Part shown: positions 52,311 to 60,763 of the stretch, one piece after another
Layout of the letters: each line of letters starts with the position of its first letter
How positions within the stretch are numbered: the stretch's first letter is position 1
NCBI RefSeq assembly: GCF_001984065.1
Contig: NZ_LYVP01000020.1
Coordinates: forward strand, 1-64,000
Reading direction: 5' to 3'
DNA: 64,000 bases
Source: Pseudomonas sp. KK4
Lineage (GTDB): Bacteria; Pseudomonadota; Gammaproteobacteria; Pseudomonadales; Pseudomonadaceae
Notes under the pieces: generated by a model
The model's input: only the letters and a program-made list of their open reading frames with translations
Told to the model about the DNA's origin: nothing
Databases searched by the model: none
Program-made: the position numbers and the translations under genes

Positions 52311-53804
52311 ATGCCGCTTCGCTCGCCGCTGTATTCTCAACGCTCGCTGATCCTCACGCTGGTCGCTTTGCTGGGCGCGGGTTTCCTGGCCACCTCCTTG
52401 CTCAGTTACTACGCCTCGCGAGCGTCGATCCGCGACAACATCGTCAACACCGAACTGCCGCTGACGTCGGACACCGTCTATTCGGAAATCCAGAAGGACC
52501 TCGTCCGGCCGATCCTGATTTCCTCGATGATGTCCCGCGACACCTTCATGCGCGACTGGGTGGTCAACGGCGAACGCGACGCCGAGCAGATGACCCGCTA
52601 CCTCAACGAGGTGATGACCCACTACGGCGCCTACACCGCCTTCTTCGTCTCCGACACCAGCCTGACCTACTACCACGCCAAAGGCGTGCTCAAGCAGGTC
52701 AAGGCCACCGAACCGCGCGACGCCTGGTACTTTCGCGTACGCGACATGAAGGATCCCTACGAGATCAACGTCGACCCGGACCTCGCCAACAAAGACAACC
52801 TGACGGTCTTCATCAACTACAAGGTGTTCGACTACAACAACCGCTTCATCGGCGCCGCAGGTGTGGGGCTGACGGTCGATGCGGTGATCAAGCTGATCGA
52901 CAAGTACCAACAGCATTACCAACGCAGCGTGTATTTCGTCGACACCTTCGGCCGCCTGGTACTCACCGGCGCCGAGGGCGGCCCGCAAGGCGCCCGGGCC
53001 GGCCAGCCGCTGAGCGAACTCGACAGCATGAAAAACCTGGTCAGCCAGTTGCCCAAGCCCCACAGCGGCAGCTACGAATATTCCGGCCAGGGCCAAGGGC
53101 ATTTCCTCAACGTGCGGTTCATCCCGGAGCTGAACTGGTACCTGTTCGTCGACAAACTCGAAGACGGCGACCTCAGTGACATCCGCCGTTCCCTGTACCT
53201 CAACCTGTTGATCTGCCTTGTCGTCACACTGACCGTGATCGCCCTGCTCAACCGGGTGATCAAGCGTTATCAGAGCAAGATCCACGCCCAGGCCACCCTC
53301 GACAGCCTGACCGAACTGCCCAACCGCCGCGGCTTCGACCTGCTGGCCGCGCAAGCCATGCACGAGGCCCAGCGCGAGCCCAAGCCGCTGACGGCGCTGC
53401 TGCTGGACCTGGACCATTTCAAAGCCCTGAACGACAACTACGGCCACCTGGCCGGCGATCAGGTGCTGATCGGCTTCGCCCGGGACCTGGAAAGCTGCCT
53501 GCGTCACTCCGACATCGTCTGTCGCTGGGGCGGTGAAGAGTTCATCGTGCTGCTCAAGGACACCGACGGCGAGACCGGCCTGATGATTGCCGAGAAGATT
53601 CGTCGGCATGTGGAACAGCAGCGCTATGCCTACAACGGCAGCGACCTGCAACTGACCGTCAGCATCGGCCTGACCACCCTGCAACCCGACGACAGCTTGC
53701 ACGCCCTGCTATCGCGGGCCGATCATGCGATGTACCGGGCCAAACAAAGTGGTCGCAACCGTACCTGCGTGGAAATGCCTCACTCCAGCTATGAACCCGC
53801 CTGA
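52311..53804 (+). CDS. Diguanylate cyclase with N-terminal dCache-like sensor
   Basis: This 497-residue inner-membrane protein synthesises c-di-GMP. It has an N-terminal helix (LILTLVALLGAGFLATSLLS), a periplasmic sensor of dCache type (residues 40-280), a second helix near 300 (LYLNLLICLVVTLTVIALLN) and a GGDEF domain with active-site WGGEEFIVLL. The I-site RHSD lies five residues before it, so product inhibition is likely. It follows the guanidine operon but need not be related. Confidence 0.92.
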   Translation: MPLRSPLYSQRSLILTLVALLGAGFLATSLLSYYASRASIRDNIVNTELPLTSDTVYSEIQKDLVRPILISSMMSRDTFMRDWVVNGERDAEQMTRYLNEVMTHYGAYTAFFVSDTSLTYYHAKGVLKQVKATEPRDAWYFRVRDMKDPYEINVDPDLANKDNLTVFINYKVFDYNNRFIGAAGVGLTVDAVIKLIDKYQQHYQRSVYFVDTFGRLVLTGAEGGPQGARAGQPLSELDSMKNLVSQLPKPHSGSYEYSGQGQGHFLNVRFIPELNWYLFVDKLEDGDLSDIRRSLYLNLLICLVVTLTVIALLNRVIKRYQSKIHAQATLDSLTELPNRRGFDLLAAQAMHEAQREPKPLTALLLDLDHFKALNDNYGHLAGDQVLIGFARDLESCLRHSDIVCRWGGEEFIVLLKDTDGETGLMIAEKIRRHVEQQRYAYNGSDLQLTVSIGLTTLQPDDSLHALLSRADHAMYRAKQSGRNRTCVEMPHSSYEPA

Positions 53805-54009
53805 CCTCTGCCCCGCCTGTGGGGCGCCGAACAATTGCACCCTGGCCGATCCGCGAACCGTCGATCGGGCCTGCTGGTGCTTCAGTGTCAGCATCGATCC
53901 GGCCGTGCTCCAGGCGCTGCCGCCCGAACTGCGCAACGCCGCCTGCCTGTGCCCGCGCTGCGCCGAGGTCGAGGCGCAGCTGCAAGCAGCCAACCCGCCG
54001 ATCAAGTAA
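53791..54009 (+). CDS. Cysteine-rich CWC family protein
   Basis: This 72-residue protein has eight cysteines in LCPACGAPNNCTL, RACWCFSV and CLCPRCAEVE, matching the small cysteine-rich CWC family. Metal binding is likely; function is unknown. The ATG at 53791 overlaps the end of the diguanylate cyclase gene by 14 bases, suggesting coupling. It precedes the pseudouridine synthase by 34 bases. Confidence 0.85.
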   Translation: MNPPDLCPACGAPNNCTLADPRTVDRACWCFSVSIDPAVLQALPPELRNAACLCPRCAEVEAQLQAANPPIK

Positions 54010-54043
54010 GATGCGCGGCCCTTTGTTCACCGATCCTTGAGCC

Positions 54044-54736
54044 ATGCGCGTCGACCGTTTCCTCAGCAACTTGCCCCGCTTCAACCGTCAGCAGGTGCGC
54101 CTGTTGCTGGTGGAAAAGCGCGTCAGGATTGACGGAAAAGTCGTCAGCGACCCCCATTCGGAAGTCCGTGAGTTCAGCCGCGTCGAAGTCGATGACGAGG
54201 TCCTGCAGGTCGGCAAACCGCTGCGCCACTTCATGCTGCACAAGCCCGCCGGTTGCGTCAGCGCCACCCGCGATCCGCAGCACCCGACCGTACTCGATTT
54301 GATCCATGAGCCGGACAAGGACGACCTGCACATCGCCGGCCGCCTGGACTTCAACACCACCGGCCTGATGCTGATCACCAACGACGGCAGCTGGTCGCGG
54401 CGCCTGACCCAACCGCAGACCAAGCTGCCGAAGGTCTACTACGTCGAAACCGAGCATGTCATCGGCCCCGAGTACGCGCTCACGTTCAAGGAAGGTCTGT
54501 ACTTCGCCTTCGAGGACCTCACTACTCAACCCGCCGAGCTGGAACTGCTGGGCCCGAAATCCGCGCGGCTGAGCATCGTCGAGGGTCGTTACCATCAGGT
54601 GAAGCGCATGTTTGGCCACTTCGACAACAAAGTGCTGCGCCTGCATCGCGAACGCATGGGTCCGCTGGTGCTCGATACCACGCTGAAACCGGGCGAATAC
54701 CGCCCCCTGAGCGTCGATGAGATCGAATCGATCTAA
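54044..54736 (+). CDS. Pseudouridine synthase (RsuA family)
   Basis: This 230-residue pseudouridine synthase has an N-terminal S4 domain (MRVDRFLSNLPRFNRQQVRL) and the catalytic Asp in AGRLDFNTTGLMLITNDG near residue 105. RYHQVKRMFGHF is the family's C-terminal motif. RsuA-type enzymes modify 16S rRNA uridine 516; other members act on 23S or tRNA, so the exact target is uncertain. It follows the CWC gene closely. Confidence 0.93.
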   Translation: MRVDRFLSNLPRFNRQQVRLLLVEKRVRIDGKVVSDPHSEVREFSRVEVDDEVLQVGKPLRHFMLHKPAGCVSATRDPQHPTVLDLIHEPDKDDLHIAGRLDFNTTGLMLITNDGSWSRRLTQPQTKLPKVYYVETEHVIGPEYALTFKEGLYFAFEDLTTQPAELELLGPKSARLSIVEGRYHQVKRMFGHFDNKVLRLHRERMGPLVLDTTLKPGEYRPLSVDEIESI

Positions 54737-55049
54737 GCCCCCTACCGCTGAGCAGAAGTTGTCGAACAATTTACCAACGGCACTTGCGCAATGATGTGAC
54801 CCCTGCTTGAATCAGGACGTCGGCCGAATTGTGACCGACGAGTCACAACATACTTCTAAGAAACTTTTTGCCGGTAGGAACCCATGGGTTTCCGGCCTCA
54901 CCCGGCAAACTGCCCGCCAATAACAACACCCGTCGACCGGACTGCACTGGATCGACATGGGCCTCCAAAATTCCAGGCATATGCCTACCTGTCACAAAGC
55001 TCGTGCAATCTCTTTTGCGCGCATACCCGCTTGCCAGGAGTCTTATGAC
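54737..55049 (+). other. Upstream region of phaG
   Basis: A 313-bp stretch holding the phaG promoter. It contains a near-palindrome GGAACCCATGGGTTTCC around 54876 and GC-rich hairpins. The ORF-like extension upstream of phaG is not supported because the family start is at 55050. Confidence 0.5.
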
Positions 55050-55934
55050 ATGAGGCCAGAAATCGCTGTGCTGGATATACAGGGTCAGTATCGGGTTTAC
55101 ACGGAGTTCTATCGCGCAGACGCCGCAGAGAAGACCATCATCTTGGTCAACGGCTCGATGGCCACGACTGCGTCGTTTGCTCAAACCGTGAAAAACCTGC
55201 ATCCGCAGTTCAACGTGGTGTGCTACGACCAGCCCTACGCGGGCAGGTCCAAGGCCCACAACCTGCACGAAAAATTGCTGACCAAGGAAGTCGAAGGGCA
55301 GATCCTCCTGGAGCTGATCGACCACTTCGCCGCCGAACACGTGCTGTCGTTTTCCTGGGGTGGCGCCGCCACACTGGTCGCCCTGGCCCAACAGCCACGG
55401 CGCATCGAAAAAGCCGTGATCAGTTCGTTCTCCCCGGAGATCAACGCGCACATGCTCGACTACCTCGAGCGCGGCGTGGACTACCTCGGCAGTCGCGACG
55501 GCGACCGGGTCGGCAACCTGGTGAACAGCACCATCGGCAAACACCTGCCAACGCTGTTCAAGCGCTTCAACTATCGCCACGTCAGCAGCCTGGCCGATCA
55601 CGAATACGGGCAGATGCACTTTCACATCAGCGACCTGCTGCACAGCGATCGCCAATGCTTCTTGAAAGCTGCGCAAAAGATCAACGTGCCAGTACTGTTC
55701 ATGAACGGCGAATGGGACGAATACACCGCCGCCGACGGCGCCCGGTTGTTCGCCAACCACGTGCAACACGCCACCTTCACCACCCTTGAAGCCACCGGCC
55801 ACTTTCTCGACATGGAACACAAAGCCGCCTGCCGAGACAGCCGCAACGCACTGCTGGGGTTCCTGAAGCCGGCGCAACACGAAAGCCGACCGCGTTACCA
55901 CTACGTTCAGGACCACCATGCATTGTCCATCTGA
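55050..55934 (+). CDS. phaG: (R)-3-hydroxydecanoyl-ACP:CoA/ thioesterase family PhaG
   Basis: This 294-residue alpha/beta-hydrolase links de novo fatty acid synthesis to medium-chain polyhydroxyalkanoates. It begins MRPEIAVLDIQGQYRVYTEF, nearly identical to the known P. putida start. The nucleophile is Ser in LSFSWGGAATLVAL, with YRHVSSL and GHFLDMEHKAACR near the C-terminus. The ATG at 55050 has AGGAG nine bases upstream. RhlA is a relative, but the sequence fits PhaG better. Confidence 0.92.
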   Translation: MRPEIAVLDIQGQYRVYTEFYRADAAEKTIILVNGSMATTASFAQTVKNLHPQFNVVCYDQPYAGRSKAHNLHEKLLTKEVEGQILLELIDHFAAEHVLSFSWGGAATLVALAQQPRRIEKAVISSFSPEINAHMLDYLERGVDYLGSRDGDRVGNLVNSTIGKHLPTLFKRFNYRHVSSLADHEYGQMHFHISDLLHSDRQCFLKAAQKINVPVLFMNGEWDEYTAADGARLFANHVQHATFTTLEATGHFLDMEHKAACRDSRNALLGFLKPAQHESRPRYHYVQDHHALSI

Positions 55935-55942
55935 AACAGCGT

Positions 55943-56003
55943 CATCGCGAGCAAGCCTCCCGCCCCTTACGTAATCCCGTAAGAGCGAGGCTTGCCCGCG
56001 AAT
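55943..56003. repeat. Degenerate REP-like inverted pair
   Basis: The arms catcgcgagcaagcctcc and the inverse gaggcttgcccgcgaatg lie after phaG and before tRNA-Gly. They are shorter and more diverged than the other doublets. Confidence 0.6.
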
Positions 56004-56107
56004 GACCGTCACATGGCCTTCGCTTTGTTTCACCCGCGCTAAACCCATCTGGCGCAAAGAAAAACTTCATTTCCCCGCGCACATCTGGTACAAAGTCACC
56101 GCTCTGA

Positions 56108-56181
56108 GCGGGTGTCGTATAATGGCATTACTCCAGCTTCCCAAGCTGATAACGAGGGTTCGATTCCCTTCACCCGCTCCA
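56108..56181 (+). tRNA. tRNA-Gly (CCC)
   Basis: This 74-nt tRNA has acceptor stem GCGGGTG pairing with CACCCGC and an encoded terminal CCA. The anticodon loop TTCCCAA gives anticodon CCC, and the T-loop GGTTCGATTCC is standard. It stands alone between phaG and a small protein gene. Confidence 0.95.
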
Positions 56182-56227
56182 ATCACATTTTTGTCTCACG
56201 TCGTTTTTTGACGGGGGATGCAGGTAA

Positions 56228-56260
56228 AGAAAAAACCGGCTTTGATGGCCGGTTTTTTTG
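56228..56260 (+). terminator. Terminator downstream of tRNA-Gly
   Basis: AAAAAACCGGC-tttgatg-GCCGGTTTTTTT is a strong rho-independent terminator about 50 bases after the tRNA. Confidence 0.92.
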
Positions 56261-56362
56261 TGGGTGCAGTTAATGTACTGGCGGCGAGGGGTGAGGCGTG
56301 GGCCTTACGATCAATAATGCCGTTACTGATGCCCATGCTTGGGATAAATGAAGGAGCACCCC

Positions 56363-56521
56363 ATGAAACCCAGATCCAAAAAGCTATGCACGAGCCCATT
56401 CGCAGACTTCATTCGTAATGCAAAATCGAAAGAAAAAAAGCGCGTTTACATTGAAGTGCTGATTGAGGCTACCAGGAAGCAGAATGATGTGTTGCTGGCG
56501 GCACGTGAACAGCAGGGCTGA
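56363..56521 (+). CDS. Small basic protein (52 aa), unknown function
   Basis: This 52-residue protein starts MKPRSKKLCTSPFADFIRNA and has a helical charged core (KSKEKKRVYIEVLIEATRKQ). An AAGGAGC lies eight bases before the ATG. I do not recognise a family with certainty; similar short Pseudomonas proteins exist as hypotheticals. It sits between tRNA-Gly and a long noncoding stretch. Confidence 0.55.
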   Translation: MKPRSKKLCTSPFADFIRNAKSKEKKRVYIEVLIEATRKQNDVLLAAREQQG

Positions 56522-56898
56522 TTACATTACTGGATTTCAAAAGCCCGGCTGAGTCAGACGGTTTGAAGATCAGTCTGAATGATGGCCGGTTTATTTGTGT
56601 CTTTAACTGGCTGAATGGAGTTGTAAATCCCTTCCCTCGTCGGCTGATCGACCAGCAAGTGTTTAGGTACCCCGTAGGTTATCTCCTGAGCTCGTTAACG
56701 TTTTTAAGAAAAACCGCCGATTTATTATCAAATTTCAGCCGGTACTAGCTTTTTCAAACCAGACCAGGACGCGAACCACCATGATTTCACGTTCGTCTGG
56801 TCCAGCCCTCCCAGGCTCCCCTGCACCTTGTAAACACACCTCGCCTAGCTAAGCTCATTGGACTTCGTCGTCGACGAAGCCTAACCAGAGGAAAAGTC
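56522..56898. other. Intergenic region before the DJ-1/PfpI gene
   Basis: 377 bp with no supported gene. A 61-codon frame at 56563-56748 starts with TTG and has no ribosome binding site, and its composition is unlike genes. The rest holds the promoter of the next gene. Confidence 0.5.
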
Positions 56899-57579
56899 AT
56901 GAAAATACTCATGGTACTGACCTCCCATGACCAACTGGGAAACACAGGGGAAAAAACCGGCTTCTGGCTGGAGGAGTTCGCCGCTCCCTACTACGTGTTC
57001 AAGGATGCAGGCGTGGATATTACGGTGGCGTCGCCCAAGGGCGGCCAGCCTCCGCTTGATCCGAAAAGCGATTCGCCGGACTTTCAGACCGCTCCCGGTG
57101 ATCGCTTCAAGAGCGATCCCGCGGCGCAAAGGGTGCTGGCCAACAGCGAGCGCCTGTCTGAAATGTCCGAAAAGAATTTCGATGCGATTTTCTATCCGGG
57201 CGGGCACGGTCCCCTGTGGGACCTGACCAACGACAAGGATTCCATCGGCCTGATCGAACGAACCTATGCGGCCGGCAAGCCTGTCGCCATGGTTTGCCAT
57301 GCGCCGGGTGCGCTGCGCTACGTCAAAGGCCCGGACGGCCAGCCTCTCGTCAAAGGCAAGAAGGTCACGGGGTTTACCAATACCGAAGAGGAAGCGGTGC
57401 AACTCACCAACGTCGTGCCCTACCTGGTCGAAGACGCGCTCAAGGCAAACGGCGGAATTTTCTCCAAGGGTCCCGACTGGCAATCCTATGTGCTGGCCGA
57501 CGGCAACCTCATCACCGGGCAGAACCCGGCATCGTCTACGGCAGGTGCGCAAAAGCTACTGGAGGTGTTGCGCAAGTAA
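56899..57579 (+). CDS. DJ-1/PfpI family protein (Hsp31-like glyoxalase III / chaperone)
   Basis: This 226-residue DJ-1/PfpI-superfamily protein has the nucleophilic Cys in AMVCHAPGALR near residue 134 and a conserved Glu near GFWLEEFAAPYYVF. Relatives include Hsp31 glyoxalase III enzymes that detoxify methylglyoxal, and chaperones. It starts behind GAGGAAAAG. A terminator follows. The exact activity is not shown. Confidence 0.88.
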   Translation: MKILMVLTSHDQLGNTGEKTGFWLEEFAAPYYVFKDAGVDITVASPKGGQPPLDPKSDSPDFQTAPGDRFKSDPAAQRVLANSERLSEMSEKNFDAIFYPGGHGPLWDLTNDKDSIGLIERTYAAGKPVAMVCHAPGALRYVKGPDGQPLVKGKKVTGFTNTEEEAVQLTNVVPYLVEDALKANGGIFSKGPDWQSYVLADGNLITGQNPASSTAGAQKLLEVLRK

Positions 57580-57581
57580 CA

Positions 57582-57612
57582 AAAAGCCCCTTGATTCACA
57601 TCAAGGGGCTCC
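57582..57612. terminator. Terminator after the DJ-1/PfpI gene
   Basis: AAAAGCCCCTTGA-ttcaca-TCAAGGGGCT is a strong hairpin right after the stop, with an A-run before it but no clear T-run after on the plus strand. Confidence 0.7.
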
Positions 57613-57897
57613 GCGACCGAATGCAGCCACCGGCGCGAAGCTCATCTAGGCACCAAGGATATCCAGGCATATCTGGAAGCGAATCGACCCAAACTTTTGG
57701 GCTTGTTAAAACCACCTCCGTCGCTCTATCAGTGCAACTCTGATTCGTGACTACCACTACACAACCCGCTCACGGCATAACCCGGTAACACTCAAGCCGA
57801 TCGATTCAGGTTCGCGCACAACCCTGTCCACAACACTCTCCTAGACTCGATTACTCACACTCCCACTCCTAACCAGGAAGGTTTGGTGGGTATAGTG
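57613..57897. other. Intergenic region before hicA
   Basis: About 285 bases with no supported gene. It holds AT-rich repeats and the approach to the hicAB promoter at 57898. Confidence 0.5.
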
Positions 57898-57925
57898 TTG
57901 ATAAATGAAAATTAGTAGTTATAGT
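57898..57925 (+). promoter_or_regulatory. hicAB promoter
   Basis: TTGATA at 57898-57903 and TATAGT at 57920-57925 are separated by 16 bp, about 28 bases before the hicA start. This matches a sigma-70 promoter for the toxin-antitoxin pair. Confidence 0.65.
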
Positions 57926-57953
57926 AACCACAAGCACACCACAAGGAGGTGTT

Positions 57954-58133
57954 GTGAATAGCCGATTTTTGATAAGCCAACTCATTGCAGACGGCTGGTA
58001 TTTGGTGCGCATCAGGGGCAGCCACCATCACTTCAAGCATCCGATCAAGCCCGGGCTGGTGACGGTTCCCCATCCAAAAAAGGATCTGCTCAAGAAAACG
58101 GCCATCAGTATTTTGCAACAGGCGCTGCTCTGA
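57954..58133 (+). CDS. hicA: HicA-family mRNA interferase toxin
   Basis: This 59-residue HicA toxin has a double-stranded RNA-binding-like fold with the catalytic His in RIRGSHHHFKHPIKPG and the end LVTVPHPKKDLLKKTAISIL. It begins with GTG at 57954, with AAGGAGG four bases upstream, so it is too short for usual gene lists. HicA cleaves mRNA when free of HicB. It precedes hicB by 37 bases. Confidence 0.9.
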   Translation: MNSRFLISQLIADGWYLVRIRGSHHHFKHPIKPGLVTVPHPKKDLLKKTAISILQQALL

Positions 58134-58170
58134 CGAGTTCGATGCGCTGAGTCCTGGGAGGACAACGATC

Positions 58171-58578
58171 ATGCTTTACCCGATTGCGATTTCAATGGGC
58201 GGCGACGAGGACGCCTGGGGAGTGGAAGTCCCTGACATTCCGGGATGTTTTTCTGCCGGGGAAGATCTGGATGACGCGATGGCCATGGCTCGGGAAGCTA
58301 TCGAAGGGCATTTCGAGATTCTGGCCGAAGACGGTTCTCCGATCCCCCCCGCCAATAAGGTGACCTTGCACGCGGCCAACCCGAAATATGCGGGATGTGC
58401 GTGGGCCTTGGTGGACATCGACGTGACCAAATATCTTGGCAAGGCGCAGAAGCTGAACATCACACTGCCGGGTTACTTGCTCAATAGGATTGATGAATAC
58501 GTGCTGCATCATCCCGAAGAGAAAAGTCGTTCAGGCTTTCTGGCATCAGCTGCGCTCAAGGTGTTGCAGCAGAGCTGA
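58171..58578 (+). CDS. hicB: HicB-family antitoxin
   Basis: This 135-residue antitoxin has the HicB partial RNase-H-like fold in ISMGGDEDAWGVEVPDIPGC (substrate-mimic) and GEDLDDAMAMAREAIEGHFE, and a C-terminal ribbon-helix-helix DNA-binding part (LNITLPGYLLNRIDEYVLHH). It neutralises HicA and represses the operon. Start behind GGGAGGA. The pair is flanked by a terminator and a REP doublet. Confidence 0.93.
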   Translation: MLYPIAISMGGDEDAWGVEVPDIPGCFSAGEDLDDAMAMAREAIEGHFEILAEDGSPIPPANKVTLHAANPKYAGCAWALVDIDVTKYLGKAQKLNITLPGYLLNRIDEYVLHHPEEKSRSGFLASAALKVLQQS

Positions 58579-58683
58579 AAAGTGTTTGCAGCTAGACACC
58601 AACAGACCCACACGGCGTTTTTACGCAGAAACTTAATGAAGCACTGGAATGGATACAAAATTTTCCTGACGCAACCGACACCC

Positions 58684-58773
58684 TGTGGGAGCGGGCTTGC
58701 TCGCGAAGACGGTGTGTCAGCCAACATCAGTGTCGATTGACACTCCGTCTTCGCGAGCAGGCTCGCTCCCACA
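58684..58773. repeat. REP doublet (REPIN), 'gggagcgggcttgctcgcga' family
   Basis: A 90-bp inverted pair starting tgtgggagcgggcttgctcg and ending cgagcaggctcgctccca then ca, after hicB. Same family as 40859 and 46431. Confidence 0.92.
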
Positions 58774-58824
58774 CAGGTTGCGGCGTCAAAACACATGTCG
58801 AACGATCTCTACAAAGCCTAAGTC

Positions 58825-59129
58825 ATGACACAAAACATCTACCACAACCCTGACTTCTTCCAGGGCTACAGCCAAATGGCCCGCTCCATCAACGGCCTCG
58901 CCGCCGGCCCGGAATGGCCTGCCCTTCAGGCAATGCTGCCACGGATGCAAGGCCTGAAAGTCGTGGACCTCGCACCATTGGCACCTTGCTCAATACCTTG
59001 ATTGCCGCCGGTTTCAGCATCCAGCATGTCAACGAATGGGGCCCCACAGGCGCAGAACTAACGGCGCTGCCAGCGCTGGCCGAAGAGCGGGAGCGACCGA
59101 TGATGATGCTGGTCGCGGTACAGCGTTGA
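58825..59129 (+). pseudogene. SAM-methyltransferase pseudogene with internal deletion
   Basis: The first part reads MTQNIYHNPDFFQGYSQMAR, then GLAAGPEWPALQAMLPRMQG and LKVVDL, the start of a class I methyltransferase. Immediately after motif I (VVDL) the frame shifts at about 58970, and a new frame continues RTIGTLLNTLIAAGFSIQHV and MMMLVAVQR, the family's C-terminus. The central catalytic half is missing, an estimated few hundred bases. This is a fused remnant rather than a working gene. Confidence 0.85.
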
Positions 59130-59248
59130 ACGCCCCTCGTATAGTTTGCGTAACGATCTTCACCCACCCGTAAAGAAGCCATAGCCAGGCGTTGAGCCCG
59201 CAAACGGATGCCTTATCCTCGCGTCTCCCCCTTCACCGCGAGATCGCC

Positions 59249-59362
59249 ATGGACAGTTCAGAGTTGGGAATCATGATCATTTCAATGATCGGGTTGTTCG
59301 GCTTTGCTTCATTTGCCTTTGAATACTTGAGCGCCCGGCGCGCAAAGAAAAGGGACAGTTGA
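59249..59362 (+). CDS. 37-residue membrane peptide, unknown function
   Basis: The frame reads MDSSELGIMIISMIGLFGFA then SFAFEYLSARRAKKRDS: one predicted transmembrane helix of about 20 residues followed by a basic C-terminus, the layout of many small bacterial membrane proteins. A weak GAGA precedes the ATG. It ends in a terminator hairpin at 59347. Confidence 0.5.
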   Translation: MDSSELGIMIISMIGLFGFASFAFEYLSARRAKKRDS

Positions 59363-59377
59363 GCGCTGTCCCTTTTT
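59347..59377. terminator. Bidirectional terminator after the small membrane gene and tam
   Basis: AAAAGGGACAG-ttgagcg-CTGTCCCTTTTT, a strong hairpin between the 37-residue frame and the convergent tam gene. Confidence 0.88.
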
Positions 59378-59381
59378 CATC

Positions 59382-60152
59382 TCAGCGCGTCGCCACCAGA
59401 AACAACCGCGGAAACGGCAGCAACACCGAGCCGTCGGCCAGCGCTGGATAAGCCTGCTCGATGGCCGCCAGATACTGCTTCAGATAGTGCGCCCGCTCCG
59501 CCTCATCCAGCGGATCGAGGAACGGCCGCAGACCGCTGCCCTTGAACCACTCGACTACGCCCGACGCACCGCCCGCCAGCGGATGATGGTAGGTGGTACG
59601 CCACACATCCACGCGGGTGCAGCAGGCTTTGAGGATTGAGTAGTAACCGCTGGCATCGGCCATCTCGGTCCGCTGTCCGGCAGCGCCAGCAAGCTTCTGG
59701 GCCCAAGGCCCCGCCGCCGCGACTTCGCGCATCAAGCGGTGCGACGGCTCACCGAGGTTGTCCGGCATCTGAACGGCCAGGCTGCCCCCGGGCGCGAGCT
59801 TGTCTACCAGAGCAGGCAGCAATGAGGCGTGATCCGGCACCCACTGCAACACCGCATTGGCAAAAATCACATCAAAAGGCCCACTGTCACGCCAGGTGTC
59901 GATGTCGGCGATATCGAACTGCACCTGCGGCAAGCGCTTGCGCGCGGCCTCGATCATATCGGCCGAACTGTCCAGCCCCCGCACCGTCGCCCCGGTAAAA
60001 CGCTCCACCAGCAACTCGGTCGAGTTACCGGGACCGCAGCCAATGTCGACGGCTGAACGCACCTCGGTCATGGGAATCGCCGCCAGCAGATCACGGGCCG
60101 GGCGGGTGCGTTCATCTTCAAAAGCGACGTATTGCTTGGCAGACCAACTCAT
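59382..60152 (-). CDS. tam: Trans-aconitate 2-methyltransferase
   Basis: Tam methylates trans-aconitate, an inhibitor of the citric acid cycle, using SAM. The 256-residue protein begins [20 protein letters not shown] with SAM motif I in [18 protein letters not shown] near residue 40 and [18 protein letters not shown]. The ATG at 60152 is chosen; the longer frame is not needed. It is convergent with the small membrane gene. Confidence 0.92.
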   Translation of the reverse strand: MSWSAKQYVAFEDERTRPARDLLAAIPMTEVRSAVDIGCGPGNSTELLVERFTGATVRGLDSSADMIEAARKRLPQVQFDIADIDTWRDSGPFDVIFANAVLQWVPDHASLLPALVDKLAPGGSLAVQMPDNLGEPSHRLMREVAAAGPWAQKLAGAAGQRTEMADASGYYSILKACCTRVDVWRTTYHHPLAGGASGVVEWFKGSGLRPFLDPLDEAERAHYLKQYLAAIEQAYPALADGSVLLPFPRLFLVATR

Positions 60153-60294
60153 TGCGTTCTCCTGTCGTGGATGCCTGAACATGTTAACCCATGGCCAATG
60201 CGGGCTTTTCTCAACGAACGGGTAAATGTAAGTGAAATTTTCAGCGCGCCGTCAGTGTCTGAAACTCAAGCACTCTCTTATAAGGAACACGGCC

Positions 60295-60705
60295 ATGAAG
60301 TTCGCAAAAGTCGCGCAGAAACTCGCCCTGTGGGCCGGCAGTCCCACGACGTTCATGGGGGCGATCATTCTGATCTTCCTGTGGGGGTTGAGCGGGCCGA
60401 TCTTCGGGTTCAATGACACTTGGCAACTGATCATCAATACCTCGACCACCATCATCACCTTCCTGATGGTATTCCTGATCCAGAACACGCAAAACCGCGA
60501 CACTGACATCCTGCACTTGAAAATCGATGAACTTCTACGCGTGAGCAAGGAAGCGCAAAACGCCATGCTCGGGCTGGAGGCGCTGGATCTCAAGCAGTTG
60601 GAAGCGCTGCGCAAACACTACCGGGCCATGGGCGAAAACGAAGTGTTCAACCTCGAAGGCTTGCAGCCGCAGGGCAATAACAAGCCACGTCTGGACCAGT
60701 GCTGA
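60295..60705 (+). CDS. Low-affinity iron permease family protein
   Basis: This 136-residue membrane protein of the Fet4-like low-affinity iron permease family has two or three helices (FMGAIILIFLWGLSGPIFG, LIINTSTTIITFLMVFLIQN) and the family motif TQNRDTDILHLKIDELLR. It is expected to import ferrous iron or related metals weakly; bacterial members are poorly studied. Start at 60295. Confidence 0.87.
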   Translation: MKFAKVAQKLALWAGSPTTFMGAIILIFLWGLSGPIFGFNDTWQLIINTSTTIITFLMVFLIQNTQNRDTDILHLKIDELLRVSKEAQNAMLGLEALDLKQLEALRKHYRAMGENEVFNLEGLQPQGNNKPRLDQC

Positions 60706-60711
60706 GATGAA

Positions 60712-60745
60712 AAAAAACGGCGCGTGACAGAAGTCTCGCGCCGTT
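60712..60745. terminator. Terminator between the iron permease-like gene and the DUF4142 gene
   Basis: AAAACGGCGCG-tgacagaagtct-CGCGCCGTTCC, a strong GC stem between convergent genes, with an A-run on the left side. Confidence 0.8.
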
Positions 60746-60763
60746 CCTGTTCACATACGTAAC

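Noticed and set aside
56563..56748. 61-codon frame before the DJ-1/PfpI gene
   Set aside because: TTG start, no ribosome binding site, and no recognisable protein features.
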